A DNA stretch of 64,000 bases from Rhodococcus spongiicola (GCF_004011835.1 NZ_RKLN01000006.1:186001-250000); one strand, 5' to 3'. Shown: positions 26,293-35,833, counted from the stretch's first letter. Numbers and translations: made by a program. The notes: generated from the sequence alone by a model not told the origin.

Positions 26293-27057
26293 ATGAAGCG
26301 ATTCGAAGGCCGTCGAGTGCTCGTCACCGGTGCGGGGTCGGGCATCGGGCAGGCGGTAGTGGCCCGCCTACTCGAAGAGGGCGGCATCGTCGCCGGAGCG
26401 GACGTGTCCGAGCGCGGGCTGGCGGTGACGCACGAGCATGCCGAGCAGGCCGGTGTCTCCGACCGCCTGCGCTCGGTCGTCGCCGACGTTGCCGATGAGG
26501 CTTCGGTCCGTGAGAACGTCGGCGACGCGATCGCCGGCCTGGGTGGCCTCGACGTACTGGTCAACGCCGCCGGCATCCTGCGTTCGTCGCACACCCACGA
26601 AACCGACCTCGGATCCTGGAACGAGGTCATCGGCACCAATCTGACCGGCACGTTCTTGGTCACCCGGCAGGCCTTGCCCGCGCTGCTCGAGACCGGCAAG
26701 GGCGTCGTGGTGAACTTCAGTTCCACGTCGGCGCAGTTCGCGCACCCGTACATGGCGGCGTACGCAGCCTCGAAGGGCGGCATCCAGTCGTTCACCCACG
26801 CGATTGCGCTCGAGTACGCCAAGCAGGGCCTACGCGCAGTCGCGGTCGCGCCCGGCAGCATTGCGTCGGGCATGACCAGCAACCCCGGCTTCCCGGAGGG
26901 TGTCGACACCAGCCTGATCGGCAAGCTCTATCCGTGGATCGGCGAGGGTTTCGCGAGTCCGGAGACCGTCGCCGGCGTCGTTGCGATGCTCGCCTCCGAC
27001 GACGGCGCCTTCGTCACCGGGACCGAGATCCGGATCGACGGCGGCACCCACATGTGA
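26293..27057 (+). CDS. FabG-like short-chain dehydrogenase
   Basis: Classical SDR of 254 residues: Rossmann TGAGSGIG near residue 12, NAAGI, catalytic SSTSAQF...YAASK, and a normal C terminus GTEIRIDGG. It should reduce or oxidise a carbonyl/alcohol with NAD(P)H; the substrate cannot be predicted. Good ribosome site (GGAGGGACC before ATG). It is inserted between ridA and the metallo-beta-lactamase gene, which are neighbours in mycobacteria as I recall. It is clearly a different SDR subfamily from the array at 10.9-15.3 kb. Confidence 0.87.
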   Translation: MKRFEGRRVLVTGAGSGIGQAVVARLLEEGGIVAGADVSERGLAVTHEHAEQAGVSDRLRSVVADVADEASVRENVGDAIAGLGGLDVLVNAAGILRSSHTHETDLGSWNEVIGTNLTGTFLVTRQALPALLETGKGVVVNFSSTSAQFAHPYMAAYAASKGGIQSFTHAIALEYAKQGLRAVAVAPGSIASGMTSNPGFPEGVDTSLIGKLYPWIGEGFASPETVAGVVAMLASDDGAFVTGTEIRIDGGTHM

Positions 27058-27120
27058 TTGCGTTGCGCCACACCGTACATGGGGTGGACGGCAGGAAGCT
27101 CGAGGTAGTCGTCGTACAGT

Positions 27121-27165
27121 GATGCTCGGTTCCGTGATGCCCGGTTCCATGACGCTGGTTTCCGC
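27121..27165 (+). repeat. Degenerate 15-bp triple repeat
   Basis: gatgctcggttccgt, gatgcccggttccat and gacgctggtttccgc follow each other in the spacer before the metallo-beta-lactamase gene. Another case of short tandem duplication in this window. Confidence 0.6.
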
Positions 27166-27200
27166 CGAACCTGCTGTCCACCCGTCAGGAAGGTGCGTCG

Positions 27201-27986
27201 ATGACGCTTCACCACCCCGCGTACGCCCAGCTGCGGCAGGTAACTCCGGTCGCGGCCGTGATGCTCGAGAACAATCCGAGCATGTACGCGCTCGAGGGCA
27301 CCAACACCTGGATCCTGCGTGCGCCCGGCAACGACGAGTGCATCGTGGTCGATCCCGGTGACGACGACCCGGCGCACCTGGCGCGGGTTGCGGGTGCTGG
27401 GACAGTGGCGCTGACGTTGATCTCGCACCGCCACCACGATCACACGGGTGGCATCGACAAGTTCGTCGAGCTCACCGGGGCGCCCGTACGTGCGGTGCGG
27501 GAAGAGTTGCGTAGGGGCGGCGGCGCAGGTCTGGAACACGACGAACTGATCGAAGCGGCGGGCCTCACGCTACGGGTGCTCCGTACTCCGGGGCACACGG
27601 CAGACTCGGTGTCGTTCGTGATCGAGGACGAGGGGTCCGTGCTCACTGCCGACACCATCCTCGGCCGGGGCACCACCGTGCTCGACGCCTCGGACGGCAA
27701 CCTGGGTGACTACCTGGAGTCGATGCGGGTCCTCATCGGCCTCGGGGCGGGCCGGATGGTCCTGCCCGGGCACGGGCCGGAGCTGCCCGACCTCGAAACG
27801 GTTGCCAGGCGCTACCTCGCGCACCGCGAGGAGCGTCTGACGCAGATCCGGGGAGCGCTCGACGCCCTCGGTGCTGACGCGGACGTACGGGCGGTTGTCG
27901 AGCACGTCTACACCGACATCGACGAGACACTCTGGCCCGCGGCCGAGCAGTCGGTCCGGGTGCAGCTGGAGTATCTCCGCGATTGA
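27201..27986 (+). CDS. Metallo-beta-lactamase fold hydrolase (Rv3677c-like)
   Basis: Protein of 261 residues. The zinc motif HRHHDH (76-81) lies in LTLISHRHHDHTGG, with further ligands in TPGHTADS and LPGHGPE; NTWIL near the start is typical of the LACTB2-like branch, in which some members are RNases. The C-terminal helical part (REERLTQI...AEQSVRVQLEYL) fits that group. Role here unknown. AGGAAGG lies before the ATG. It is convergent with crp, only 8 bp apart, as in M. tuberculosis. Confidence 0.87.
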   Translation: MTLHHPAYAQLRQVTPVAAVMLENNPSMYALEGTNTWILRAPGNDECIVVDPGDDDPAHLARVAGAGTVALTLISHRHHDHTGGIDKFVELTGAPVRAVREELRRGGGAGLEHDELIEAAGLTLRVLRTPGHTADSVSFVIEDEGSVLTADTILGRGTTVLDASDGNLGDYLESMRVLIGLGAGRMVLPGHGPELPDLETVARRYLAHREERLTQIRGALDALGADADVRAVVEHVYTDIDETLWPAAEQSVRVQLEYLRD

Positions 27987-27994
27987 CCGAGCGG

Positions 27995-28669
27995 TCAGCG
28001 AGCGCGTCGGGCCAGACGCTCGGAGTCGGAGATCAGCACGCTCTTGCCCTCGAGACGCAGCCAGCCGCGGTGTGCGAAGTCGGCCAGGGCCTTGTTCACG
28101 GTCTCGCGGGAGGCACCGACGAGCTGAGCGATCTCCTCCTGCGTGAGGTCGTGCGTCACGCGGAGGGACCCGGCCTCCTGGGTGCCGAAACGCTGCGCGA
28201 GCTGCAACAGTGCCTTGGCGACACGACCCGGAACGTCGGTGAAGATCAGGTCGGCGAGGTTGTTGTTGGTGCGACGCAGGCGACGTGCAAGCACGCGCAG
28301 CAGCTGCTCCGCGATCTCCGGGCGCTGGTCGATCCACGACTTGAGGGCGTCGCGGTCCATGCTCACGGCGCGCACCTCGGTGACGGTGGTGGCCGTCGAC
28401 GTGCGCGGACCTGGGTCGAAGATCGACAGTTCGCCGAACATGTCCGACGGACCCATGATCGTCAGCAGGTTCTCACGGCCGTCCGGCGAGCGGCGGCCGA
28501 GCTTGACCTTGCCGGAGACGATGATGTACAGCCTGTCACCGGGTTCGCCCTCGTTGAAGATGACGTGCCCGCGGGGGAAGTCGACGGGCTGGAGCTGCTT
28601 GACCAGCGCAGCAACCGCCGAGGGCTCGACTCCTTGGAAGATGCCCGCTCTGGCAAGGACCTCGTCCAC
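27995..28669 (-). CDS. crp: cAMP-binding transcription regulator CRP/GlxR
   Basis: Global regulator of 224 residues, almost the same along its length as M. tuberculosis CRP (Rv3676) from memory. The N-terminal cyclic-nucleotide domain contains [17 protein letters not shown] and [18 protein letters not shown] (phosphate-binding cassette). The C-terminal winged helix contains [20 protein letters not shown]. It binds TGTGA-N6-TCACA; a perfect such site lies before acs at 40923. GTG 28669 is the start, with AGGAG 6 nt upstream. The 230-bp upstream region holds a 16-bp palindrome at 28811. Confidence 0.94.
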   Translation of the reverse strand: MDEVLARAGIFQGVEPSAVAALVKQLQPVDFPRGHVIFNEGEPGDRLYIIVSGKVKLGRRSPDGRENLLTIMGPSDMFGELSIFDPGPRTSTATTVTEVRAVSMDRDALKSWIDQRPEIAEQLLRVLARRLRRTNNNLADLIFTDVPGRVAKALLQLAQRFGTQEAGSLRVTHDLTQEEIAQLVGASRETVNKALADFAHRGWLRLEGKSVLISDSERLARRAR

Positions 28670-28810
28670 TTGCGCTCCTCTTGGAAAACTGTTCGTCAAT
28701 TGCAGATTGCTGCACGGGGACTTAGGTCTCATGCAACCGGTACGCGAACAGAGTCTACTTGGCGCAGCTGTGGGACGAATCACGGACACAGTGCGGGATT
28801 CTGCACCACC

Positions 28811-28826
28811 GTGAAGAAATCTTCAC
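28811..28826. promoter_or_regulatory. Palindrome GTGAAGA-AA-TCTTCAC upstream of crp
   Basis: Seven-base arms with an AA centre, about 140 bp upstream of the crp start. It resembles a CRP half-site pair (GTGA/TCAC) but the spacing is 8 rather than 6, so it may belong to another regulator. Possible autoregulatory or stress operator. Confidence 0.35.
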
Positions 28827-28899
28827 AAATCCACGCGTTCCGGCGTTCGGCGTCTCGTGCGGTCTGTCCACCACCCGACATCGGCCCTGCCGGCGCGAA

Positions 28900-29178
28900 T
28901 CAGCTCGCGCGTCGGGGGCTCTGGTCGTCCTCGTCGGCGCTGACGGTGTCCGGAGCGTCGCGGCGCCCCCGCCTGCGTCGACGGTTGAACCGGGCCAGCG
29001 CGTTCGGGAACCCATCGGCGGCGAGCGTCGCGACCTCGTCCTGGCTCGCCTGGTCGAGAAACTCCTCGACCTCCTGCTCGCGGACCGTCAGCCGCCGGAG
29101 GCGGAACTCGACGCGCTCCATCGCGAGTGCGAAGAGCATGAGCAGCACAGGGAACAGCACGACAGCCAGACCTTGCAT
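28900..29178 (-). CDS. Small membrane protein (Rv3675 position)
   Basis: Predicted protein of 92 residues: one N-terminal transmembrane helix (GLAVVLFPVLLMLFALAME), then a charged cytoplasmic part with an Arg-rich patch (RFNRRRRRGRR) and an acidic end. No known domain. Its position between crp and nth matches Rv3675 of M. tuberculosis. No clear Shine-Dalgarno is seen before the ATG; the transcript may start close to it. It is divergent from nth. Confidence 0.6.
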   Translation of the reverse strand: MQGLAVVLFPVLLMLFALAMERVEFRLRRLTVREQEVEEFLDQASQDEVATLAADGFPNALARFNRRRRRGRRDAPDTVSADEDDQSPRRAS

Positions 29179-29261
29179 AAGGGTGAAGTAAACACTGTGA
29201 ACGTCTCAGAAGAAACACGGCGGGGGATCCGGCCGGCGGGAGGGTCCGTAGAGTTGTCGAG

Positions 29262-30035
29262 GTGCACGCCGCCACAGCAGACGACCGCAGCCCGGGTTCG
29301 GTGACCACTCCCACCGGAGAATCACGGCTGGCTCTCGTGCGCCGGGCGCGGCGGATGAACCGCCGCCTGAAGGAGGCCTTCCCGCACGTCTATTGCGAAC
29401 TCGACTTCACCACTCCGCTCGAGCTCACGGTGGCCACCATCCTGTCGGCCCAGTGCACGGATGTGCGAGTCAACCAGGCAACTCCCGCGTTGTTCGCACG
29501 CTATCGCGACGCTCGCGCCTACGCCGAGGCGGACCGAACGGAGCTCGAGGAGTACATCCGTACAACCGGCTTCTATCGCAACAAGGCAAACTCGATCATC
29601 GGTCTCGGGCAGGCGCTCCTCGAGCGCTACGACGGAGAGGTTCCGAACAGGTTGCGTGATCTCGTGACGCTGCCCGGCATCGGCCGCAAGACCGCGAACG
29701 TTGTCCTCGGCAATGCGTTCGGTGTGCCCGGAATCACCGTCGACACGCACTTCGGCCGATTGGTCCGACGATGGAAGTGGACCGACGAGACGGATCCGGT
29801 CAAGGTCGAGCACGCGGTCGGGACACTGATCGAACGCAAGGAGTGGACGGATCTGTCGCACCGAGTGATCTTTCACGGCCGTCGGGTCTGCCACGCGCGC
29901 AAGCCCGCGTGCGGGGTGTGCGTCCTGGCTAAGGACTGCCCCTCCTACGGGATCGGCCCGACCGACAAGGTCGCCGCGGCGAAGCTGGTGAAGGGCCCGG
30001 AGACCGAGCATCTCCTCGAGCTGGCAGGTCTGTGA
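29262..30035 (+). CDS. nth: Endonuclease III, DNA glycosylase/AP lyase
   Basis: Base-excision repair enzyme of 257 residues that removes oxidised pyrimidines and cleaves the abasic site. The helix-hairpin-helix [14 protein letters not shown] (138-150) contains catalytic Lys143, Asp161 follows in VDTHFGR, and the iron-sulfur loop Cys210-x6-Cys217-x2-Cys220-x5-Cys226 is complete. Start GTG 29262. It is the first gene of a tight four-gene operon (nth, tlpA-like, nudix, marP), each pair overlapping by 4 bp. Confidence 0.95.
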   Translation: MHAATADDRSPGSVTTPTGESRLALVRRARRMNRRLKEAFPHVYCELDFTTPLELTVATILSAQCTDVRVNQATPALFARYRDARAYAEADRTELEEYIRTTGFYRNKANSIIGLGQALLERYDGEVPNRLRDLVTLPGIGRKTANVVLGNAFGVPGITVDTHFGRLVRRWKWTDETDPVKVEHAVGTLIERKEWTDLSHRVIFHGRRVCHARKPACGVCVLAKDCPSYGIGPTDKVAAAKLVKGPETEHLLELAGL

Positions 30036-30709
30036 GAGGTATGCGTATTTCGGGTGCAGCGCGGTGGAGTTTGGTCGCGCTCGTGGTGGTCGTTGCGCTG
30101 ATCGTCGCCATCTGGCCACGGGACAACGACAGCGACGGAGGGGTTGCGGCCTACCCCGGAGCGAACCGTTCGACTTCGCAATTGGAGCGCCGAGACGCCG
30201 ATACCGCAGAGGCACTCGCCCCGCTGCGCGCGGACGCGGCACTGGCGGAGTGCCCCACACCGGCCGGCCCGGCCCCGGCCGGCTCGGTACTCGAGGGCAT
30301 CACGCTCGAGTGCATCGGTGACGGCAGTCGCGTCGACCTCGGGGCAGCGCTCGCCGGTAAGCCTGCGCTGCTGAACATCTGGGCCTACTGGTGCGCTCCG
30401 TGCCGTGAAGAACTGCCATACCTCCAGCAGTACTCGGATCGGGTCGGGGACGCGGCTACCGTTCTGACGGTGCACACCGATTCCAACGAAGCCAACGGGC
30501 TCCGCTTTCTCGCCGACGTCGACGTCCATCTGCCGGGTGTGCAGGACGGATCGGCGCGGGTGCAGGCGGCCGTCGGGGCTCCGCCCGTGCTGCCGGTAAC
30601 GGTACTGATCCGCCCGGACGGCACGATCGCGAAGATCCTCCCGCAGCAGTTCCGCAGCGTCGACGAGATCGCCCAGGCCGTCGAGCAGCATCTCGGTGTC
30701 GCCGCATGA
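30032..30709 (+). CDS. Membrane-anchored thioredoxin-like protein (TlpA family)
   Basis: Protein of 225 residues: N-terminal signal anchor ([17 protein letters not shown]), an extracytoplasmic linker, then a thioredoxin fold with [18 protein letters not shown]; redox pair Cys121/Cys124. Two further cysteines (74, 94) flank the domain start. The TlpA/ResA group reduces or oxidises disulfides outside the membrane. GTG start overlaps the nth stop by 4 bp; an ATG at 30041 is an alternative. Rv3673c holds the same place in M. tuberculosis. A role near the disulfide-containing protease MarP, encoded two genes on, is conceivable. Confidence 0.88.
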   Translation: MRGMRISGAARWSLVALVVVVALIVAIWPRDNDSDGGVAAYPGANRSTSQLERRDADTAEALAPLRADAALAECPTPAGPAPAGSVLEGITLECIGDGSRVDLGAALAGKPALLNIWAYWCAPCREELPYLQQYSDRVGDAATVLTVHTDSNEANGLRFLADVDVHLPGVQDGSARVQAAVGAPPVLPVTVLIRPDGTIAKILPQQFRSVDEIAQAVEQHLGVAA

Positions 30710-31491
30710 GCTTCCACCCTCATCCCCCGTTGAACCCGGACGCCGCACCGGAGTGGCTGCGCGCGATGACGCGCACACTGCCCGCGGATCCGAACCGCGT
30801 CAACCCCGTCCTCAACCGCCATTCCCCGGAAGACGCCCAAGCGCGGCCAGCCGCCGTGCTGGTGTTGTTCGGCGGGTCTCCGGAGTCTGATCCGCTCGCC
30901 GTCGGTGGACTTCCTGCTGATGCCGATGTCTTACTGACGCAGCGAGCGTCGACGATGCGGCAGCACAGCGGCCAGATCGCCTTCCCCGGCGGCGCCGCCG
31001 ACCCTGAGGACGAGAGCCCCGTCGACACTGCGCTCCGCGAGGCGGAGGAGGAGACCGGACTCGTCCGCGACGGTGTCCAGCCGCTCGCGATGCTGCCCGA
31101 GATCTTCATTCCGCCATCCGGGTTCGACGTCACCCCGGTCCTCGCCTACTGGCGCGATCCCAGCCCCGTCCGCGTCGTCGATGCCGCGGAGGCCGAACGC
31201 GTCGTGCGGGTGCCTCTGCGCGAGCTGATCGACCCCGACAATCGGTTCCAGATCCGGCATCGCGCCGGTTTTCAGGGCCCGGCATTCGAGGTGGACGGGA
31301 TGCTTGTGTGGGGGTTCACCGCGGGTGTGATTGCGGGCCTGCTGGCGGTGTCCGGCTGGGAAATCGAATGGGACCACCGCGATGTCCGGGACCTCGACGT
31401 AACGCTCACCCGGGTTGAGACCGGCGTGGAGGAGAGCGAACTGACCAGCGATTTCGGGCACCGCGCGGCGCGAGGATTGGGGGAGCTTTGA
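30706..31491 (+). CDS. Nudix hydrolase, CoA pyrophosphatase-like
   Basis: Hydrolase of 261 residues. The Nudix box starts at GGAADPEDESP (96-) and ends REAEEETGL (111-119), the Mg2+ site for cleaving nucleoside diphosphate-linked compounds. Preceding QRASTMRQHSGQIAFPGG is characteristic of the CoA/acyl-CoA pyrophosphatase (NudL, UPF0035) subgroup. It overlaps both neighbours by 4 bp in the operon. Rv3672c is the mycobacterial counterpart. Confidence 0.9.
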   Translation: MSFHPHPPLNPDAAPEWLRAMTRTLPADPNRVNPVLNRHSPEDAQARPAAVLVLFGGSPESDPLAVGGLPADADVLLTQRASTMRQHSGQIAFPGGAADPEDESPVDTALREAEEETGLVRDGVQPLAMLPEIFIPPSGFDVTPVLAYWRDPSPVRVVDAAEAERVVRVPLRELIDPDNRFQIRHRAGFQGPAFEVDGMLVWGFTAGVIAGLLAVSGWEIEWDHRDVRDLDVTLTRVETGVEESELTSDFGHRAARGLGEL

Positions 31492-32678
31492 GTGGATCCG
31501 GTTGGATCGACCTGGCGGTAATCCTCGTGGCGTTGCTGGCTGCCTCCTCGGGGTGGCGGCAGGGCGCGGTGGCGTCGGCGCTCGCGTTCCTCGGCGTCGT
31601 GCTCGGTGCGGTGGCCGGCATCCTCATCGCGCCGCACGTGCTCGTCCATGTCGACGAAGGGCGGCTGCGGTTGCTCGCGGGCATCGCGCTGATCGTCGTA
31701 CTGGTGGTGATCGGCGAAGCGGCGGGCATGGTGCTTGGGCGTGCGGCCCGCGGCGGTATGCACAGTCCCGTCGCCCGGGGCGCGGACAGCACGGTGGGCG
31801 CAGGTCTGCAGTTCGTCGCGGTGCTGGTCATTGCATGGCTTCTCGCGATACCGCTCACTTCGTCCGCACAGCCCAACGTCGCGACGGCGGTGCGCGGTTC
31901 CAAGGTGCTCAGCACCGTGGACGATGTCGCCCCCGACTGGCTACGCCGGGTGCCCAGCGAGTTCTCGGCCTTGCTCGACACATCGGGCCTGCCCGATGTA
32001 ATCGGCCCGTTCGGTCGTACCCCCATCACGAACGTCGAGCCGCCCGACGCCACGGTGCTCGCCAGTCCGATCGCGCAGCAGCTGCACCCGAGCGTGCTCC
32101 GGATCCGAGGGTCTGCGCCCAGCTGCGAGAAGGCGCTCGAAGGTTCGGGCTTCGTCGTCGGCCCGCAGCTCGTGATGACCAACGCGCACGTCGTGGCCGG
32201 CACCTCCAGAGTCATCGTCGATACCGCCGCGGGGCCGCTGGACGCCCGCGTCGTGGTATTCGATCCGGCCGTCGACGTAGCAGTGCTCGACGTACCGGGC
32301 CTCACTGCGCCGCCGCTCGCCTTCGCTTCGGGGCATGCCGACACGGGGGACAACGCGATCGTCCTCGGTTACCCGGGTGGCGGCCCGTACACGGCCAGCG
32401 CCGTGCGCATTCGAGAGGTTCTCGACCTCCAGGGCCCGGACATTTACCGGTCCGGCACGGTCGAGCGCGAGGTGTACACGGTGCGCGGCCTGGTGCAACA
32501 GGGCAACTCGGGGGGCCCGCTGGTTGACGAGCAGGGCGATGTCCTCGGTGTGGTGTTCGGGGCCGCTGTAGACAACAGCGACACCGGATTCGCGCTCACC
32601 GCGGACGAAGTGTCCAAGCAGCTCGACCAGGCCGAGCAGTCGAGCGCCCCGGTGGGCACCGGGGTGTGCATCGTCTGA
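31488..32678 (+). CDS. marP: Periplasmic serine protease MarP
   Basis: Membrane-bound trypsin-like protease of 396 residues. Four N-terminal transmembrane helices (CvpA-like, residues 1-125), a linker, then the protease domain with His234 (MTNAHVVAG), Asp263 (DPAVDVAVLDV) and Ser341 (QQGNSGGPL). Cys213 and Cys394 match the disulfide that activates M. tuberculosis MarP (Rv3671c), which protects against acid and oxidative stress and acts on a peptidoglycan hydrolase. The TTG start overlaps the Nudix stop as TTGA. Last gene of the nth operon. Confidence 0.93.
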   Translation: MSGSGWIDLAVILVALLAASSGWRQGAVASALAFLGVVLGAVAGILIAPHVLVHVDEGRLRLLAGIALIVVLVVIGEAAGMVLGRAARGGMHSPVARGADSTVGAGLQFVAVLVIAWLLAIPLTSSAQPNVATAVRGSKVLSTVDDVAPDWLRRVPSEFSALLDTSGLPDVIGPFGRTPITNVEPPDATVLASPIAQQLHPSVLRIRGSAPSCEKALEGSGFVVGPQLVMTNAHVVAGTSRVIVDTAAGPLDARVVVFDPAVDVAVLDVPGLTAPPLAFASGHADTGDNAIVLGYPGGGPYTASAVRIREVLDLQGPDIYRSGTVEREVYTVRGLVQQGNSGGPLVDEQGDVLGVVFGAAVDNSDTGFALTADEVSKQLDQAEQSSAPVGTGVCIV

Positions 32679-32731
32679 CGCCCAGCGCCTCGACGTAGGA
32701 CGGCACCGCCGTCGGGCTGCCGGCCGCGCGG

Positions 32732-33679
32732 TCAGCGGGACGCCGACGCGAACCGGATCAGTTCGGCGGTGACCTGGTCGGGCGACTCCTGGTGCGCGAA
32801 GTGGCCGACATCGGCGATCCGGTGCAGCTGTTGTCCGGGCGCGTGCGCGGTCGACCGCTCGACCGTTCCGGCCAGAACGTAGGGGTCCAGGTCGCCATGG
32901 ATCTGCAGCACCGGGATCTCGAGTCGACGATCCATCGCCGCCATGAAACGGTGGCCCTCGGGGCGGAACTGGCTGCGGAACGCCCAGCGCTGGTACTCGA
33001 GCGCGGAATGCGCAACCCGCGGGATCTGGATCGCCGACCGCAGCCGGGCGGCGACCTCACGGTACTCGTCGGACCGCGGCCATCCAGGCCCGGACCGAGC
33101 CCGCAGGAGGCGTTCGACCTCGGCGCCGTTGTCGCGGACAAGTCGTCGCTCCGGCCGCCACGGCAGCTGGTATTCGAGGAAGGTCGGGAGAAGCGCCTGG
33201 CGCTGCCGATGGTCCCGGAGGACGGATTGCTTGAGCGCAATCGGGTGCGGTGAACTGATCAGCCCGATCGACTTCACCAGCCGTGGGTGTAGCAGTGCTG
33301 TCGCCCAACATACGAGGCCGCCGTCGGCGTGCCCGATCAGGGCCGCGTTCGAGTGACCCATCGCGCGGATCAGCCCGGCGATGTCGCCGGCGAGCGTCCA
33401 GCCGTCGTAGCCGCGAGGCGGGGTGTCGGTGTCGCCGTACCCGCGCAAGTCGACGGCTACCGTCCGGAACCCCGCGTCGGCGAGGGCGGGAAGTTGGTGG
33501 CGCCAGGACCACCAGAGATCGGCGAAGCCGTGCAGCAGGACGACCAGGGGGGCGTCGGGTCGCGACGGGCCGGCCTCCGAGACGTGGATGCGGATGCCGT
33601 TCGCGTGGATGTCACGATGCGTCCACGGTCCGTCGTAGCGGACCGTGGACGGGTCGGGTTGCGTCACGGGACGAGCCAC
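32732..33679 (-). CDS. Alpha/beta hydrolase, epoxide-hydrolase-like (EphE)
   Basis: Hydrolase of 315 residues. Oxyanion motif LLHGFADLWWSW (48-), nucleophile elbow GHADGG with Asp119, an acid in HGDLDPYV, and histidine in DVGHFAHQE. The Asp nucleophile and length fit epoxide hydrolases; Rv3670 (ephE) has the same place in M. tuberculosis. Cap-domain tyrosines were not verified, so haloalkane or other substrates remain possible. It is convergent with marP. Start GTG 33679. Confidence 0.85.
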   Translation of the reverse strand: MARPVTQPDPSTVRYDGPWTHRDIHANGIRIHVSEAGPSRPDAPLVVLLHGFADLWWSWRHQLPALADAGFRTVAVDLRGYGDTDTPPRGYDGWTLAGDIAGLIRAMGHSNAALIGHADGGLVCWATALLHPRLVKSIGLISSPHPIALKQSVLRDHRQRQALLPTFLEYQLPWRPERRLVRDNGAEVERLLRARSGPGWPRSDEYREVAARLRSAIQIPRVAHSALEYQRWAFRSQFRPEGHRFMAAMDRRLEIPVLQIHGDLDPYVLAGTVERSTAHAPGQQLHRIADVGHFAHQESPDQVTAELIRFASASR

Positions 33680-33705
33680 CGGGGCTTAAACCGGGGCTTC
33701 AACCG
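33678..33705. repeat. 12-bp direct repeat accggggctt(a/c)a
   Basis: Two adjacent copies (accggggcttaa, accggggcttca) between the hydrolase start and the end of the holin-like gene. Confidence 0.5.
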
Positions 33706-34223
33706 GCGGTGGCCTCTCCCGTGCCTGCCGGCGAGGTGGCGTCCGGACGCTGTCCGGGGAGAACCGTCGCGGTCTGCTTGAGCGAGTTGATCGTCTTGTT
33801 CGGGGCGTGCAGTCTGCGGAACCGGGCGTAGCCGAGCAGCGCGAGGACACCGGTGACGACGAGCATCAGCGCGAACACGATCAGGAACGAGGCCCACCGA
33901 TCGAGCCACACGCTGAGCAGCTCTGCGAGGAAGAAAAAGAAGAAGAATGCGCTGAAGGTGAGCACGGCGAGCGCCAGGACGAGGAACGCGCTGCCTTGCA
34001 GGCCCTTCTTCGCCTCTCTGGTGACCTCAGCCTTCGCAAGTTCGACCTCGGCGCGGAACAGCGTCGAGATCTGCGCGGTCGCATCGCGCACGAGGGTGCC
34101 GATGGACGCAGTCTGCGGATCGTGGAGGTCTGTGAGCGGAATCGAGGAAACCGTCGTCGGGACTCCGTCCCCGGTGAACCGATTGCTGTCTCCTGCGGCT
34201 CCGTTGCCGTTGGTGAAACTCAC
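33699..34223 (-). CDS. Phage holin-like superfamily membrane protein (Rv3669-like)
   Basis: Protein of 174 residues. A soluble N terminus with the block IGTLVRDATAQISTLFRAEVELAKAEV precedes two strong transmembrane helices (FLVLALAVLTFSAFFFFFFL and FLIVFALMLVVTGVLALLGY). This is the DUF1469/putative actinobacterial phage-holin family, which is chromosomal and not tied to a prophage. Function unknown. Same place and direction as Rv3669. A short run of phenylalanines is notable. Confidence 0.8.
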   Translation of the reverse strand: MSFTNGNGAAGDSNRFTGDGVPTTVSSIPLTDLHDPQTASIGTLVRDATAQISTLFRAEVELAKAEVTREAKKGLQGSAFLVLALAVLTFSAFFFFFFLAELLSVWLDRWASFLIVFALMLVVTGVLALLGYARFRRLHAPNKTINSLKQTATVLPGQRPDATSPAGTGEATAG

Positions 34224-34278
34224 TTCTCGACCCCTCCAGGTTCTCTTGGCGCGCTGATACCCCGATAAGCGAGTGCTC

Positions 34279-35505
34279 TCACGAATCGGTGGCAGCGGCG
34301 CGGGCCTGATGGACCCGTCCGCGCCGTAACAGTAACGCCGATCCGATCAGTGACGCAGCCAACGATGTTATGAGCACCGCGGCCTTCGCGATCTCCGCTT
34401 CGCTGCCGTCGCCGACACCCGCGAGAGCAAGATCGGCTACCAGAAGGCTAACGGTGAACCCGATCGCGCCGAGCATCGACAGCGCGAACATGTCGCGGAA
34501 CCCGAGCAGGCGCGGCTTGGTGGCGATGCCGAGACGGATGGCCAACCACGAGATCCCGAAGATGCCGACGGTCTTGCCGACGAGCAGGCCAAGGATGATC
34601 GCGAGCGAGATCCGATTGGTGAACAGTTCGCCGAGAACCTGCCCGTTGATCGGGACACCCGACGCGAACAGCGCGAACATCGGCACACAGAACCCGGCGG
34701 ACCAGGGTTGGATGCGGTGCTCGAGCCGGGTTGCCGGCGCTTCCTGCTCGCCCGGATCCGTGCGTACACGGGTGAGCAGGCCCAACGCGACACCCGCCAG
34801 CGTGGCGTGAACACCGGCCTCGTGGACGCTGTACCAGGTCAGCAGGGCGAGGGGGACATAGAGGAACGGGGTCGTGATGCGCCGCTGCTGCGCGAACCAG
34901 TAGACGAGCAGGCACGCAGCAGCGGTCAGGAGCCACAGCATCGCGATCGACGCCGTGAACAGCACCGCGATCAGGATGATGGCGAGCAGGTCGTCGACCA
35001 CAGCGAGGCTGAGCAGGAAGACTCGTGCGCTCGCGGGTACTCGGGATCCGGTCAACGCGAGGACGCCCAGCGCGAAAGCGATATCGGTGGCGACCGGAAT
35101 CGCCCAGCCGCCCTGGTTCATGCCCGGGGCGCCGGCACCGACCACGGCCGCGATGACCGCCGGCACCAGGACGCCGCCGAGGGCGGCGATGATCGGCAGC
35201 AGCGCCTTCTTGCGGTCGGCAAGCTCGCCGACGACGAGCTCACGCTTGAGTTCGAGACCGGCGACGAAGAAGAAGACCGCCAGCAGACCGTCTTTCGCCC
35301 AGGTACCGAGGCTGAGATCCAAGTGGAGGGGAATGGGGCCGATCTCGCTGGGGCCGACCTGCCAGTCGCGCAGCGATGTGTAGGAATCCACCAACGGTGA
35401 GTTCGCCCACACCACGGCGATGGCGGCGGCAATGAGGAGTACGGATCCGCCAACGGTCTCGGTGCGAAGGAAACGGGCGAGCTCAGAACGTGTGGCGGGA
35501 ATCAA
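34279..35505 (-). CDS. nhaA: Na+/H+ antiporter NhaA
   Basis: Antiporter of about 408 residues with eleven to twelve hydrophobic segments. It contains the family landmarks FFFVAGLELKRELVVGEL, PVATDIAFALGVLAL (the DIAFALG aspartate pair region, with VVDDLLAI supplying further aspartates) and GFTVSLLVADLAL. It exports sodium in exchange for protons and helps pH homeostasis. I choose TTG 35505 with GAGAGG 6 nt upstream; the frame stays open to 35568. In M. tuberculosis this place is taken by other genes, as far as I recall. Confidence 0.9.
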   Translation of the reverse strand: MIPATRSELARFLRTETVGGSVLLIAAAIAVVWANSPLVDSYTSLRDWQVGPSEIGPIPLHLDLSLGTWAKDGLLAVFFFVAGLELKRELVVGELADRKKALLPIIAALGGVLVPAVIAAVVGAGAPGMNQGGWAIPVATDIAFALGVLALTGSRVPASARVFLLSLAVVDDLLAIILIAVLFTASIAMLWLLTAAACLLVYWFAQQRRITTPFLYVPLALLTWYSVHEAGVHATLAGVALGLLTRVRTDPGEQEAPATRLEHRIQPWSAGFCVPMFALFASGVPINGQVLGELFTNRISLAIILGLLVGKTVGIFGISWLAIRLGIATKPRLLGFRDMFALSMLGAIGFTVSLLVADLALAGVGDGSEAEIAKAAVLITSLAASLIGSALLLRRGRVHQARAAATDS

Positions 35506-35833
35506 GAATGGCCTCTCACCTGGGATTTGGGTATGACTGATCGGCGCCGACCAGGCTTCCCGGCACACCGTATGGAATCTTAGCGCGACCTTTGCGACCG
35601 TTCAGTCGGGGCGTCCCCGGCCGCTGGCGAAGCGTACGAAACGTTCAGTTCGACGCCCAGGTAGGCGGCTTGGGAAAGGTGAACCGGGAAGGTGAACCGG
35701 GGAGGTGAAAGGTGGAGAGGTCGAGACCGCGGCGGAGGGCGACGGCGGGGCAGGGGTGAATCGCTCGGCAGGGTCCGACGCGACCTCGATCTGGGGTTGG
35801 AGAGTGGATATGGGGTTGGAGAGTGTCCGACGC
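35506..35833. other. Intergenic region rich in short direct repeats
   Basis: About 328 bp upstream of nhaA and downstream of the DUF35 gene. It holds two repeat patches: aaggtgaaccggg-like units at 35674-35712 (about three copies) and tggggttggagagtg twice (35792-35806, 35811-35825). No gene or RNA recognised. Confidence 0.55.

Noticed and set aside
33699-34223. Prophage signal from the holin-like gene
   Set aside because: This holin-like family is a fixed chromosomal gene at the Rv3669 position; no other phage genes are nearby.
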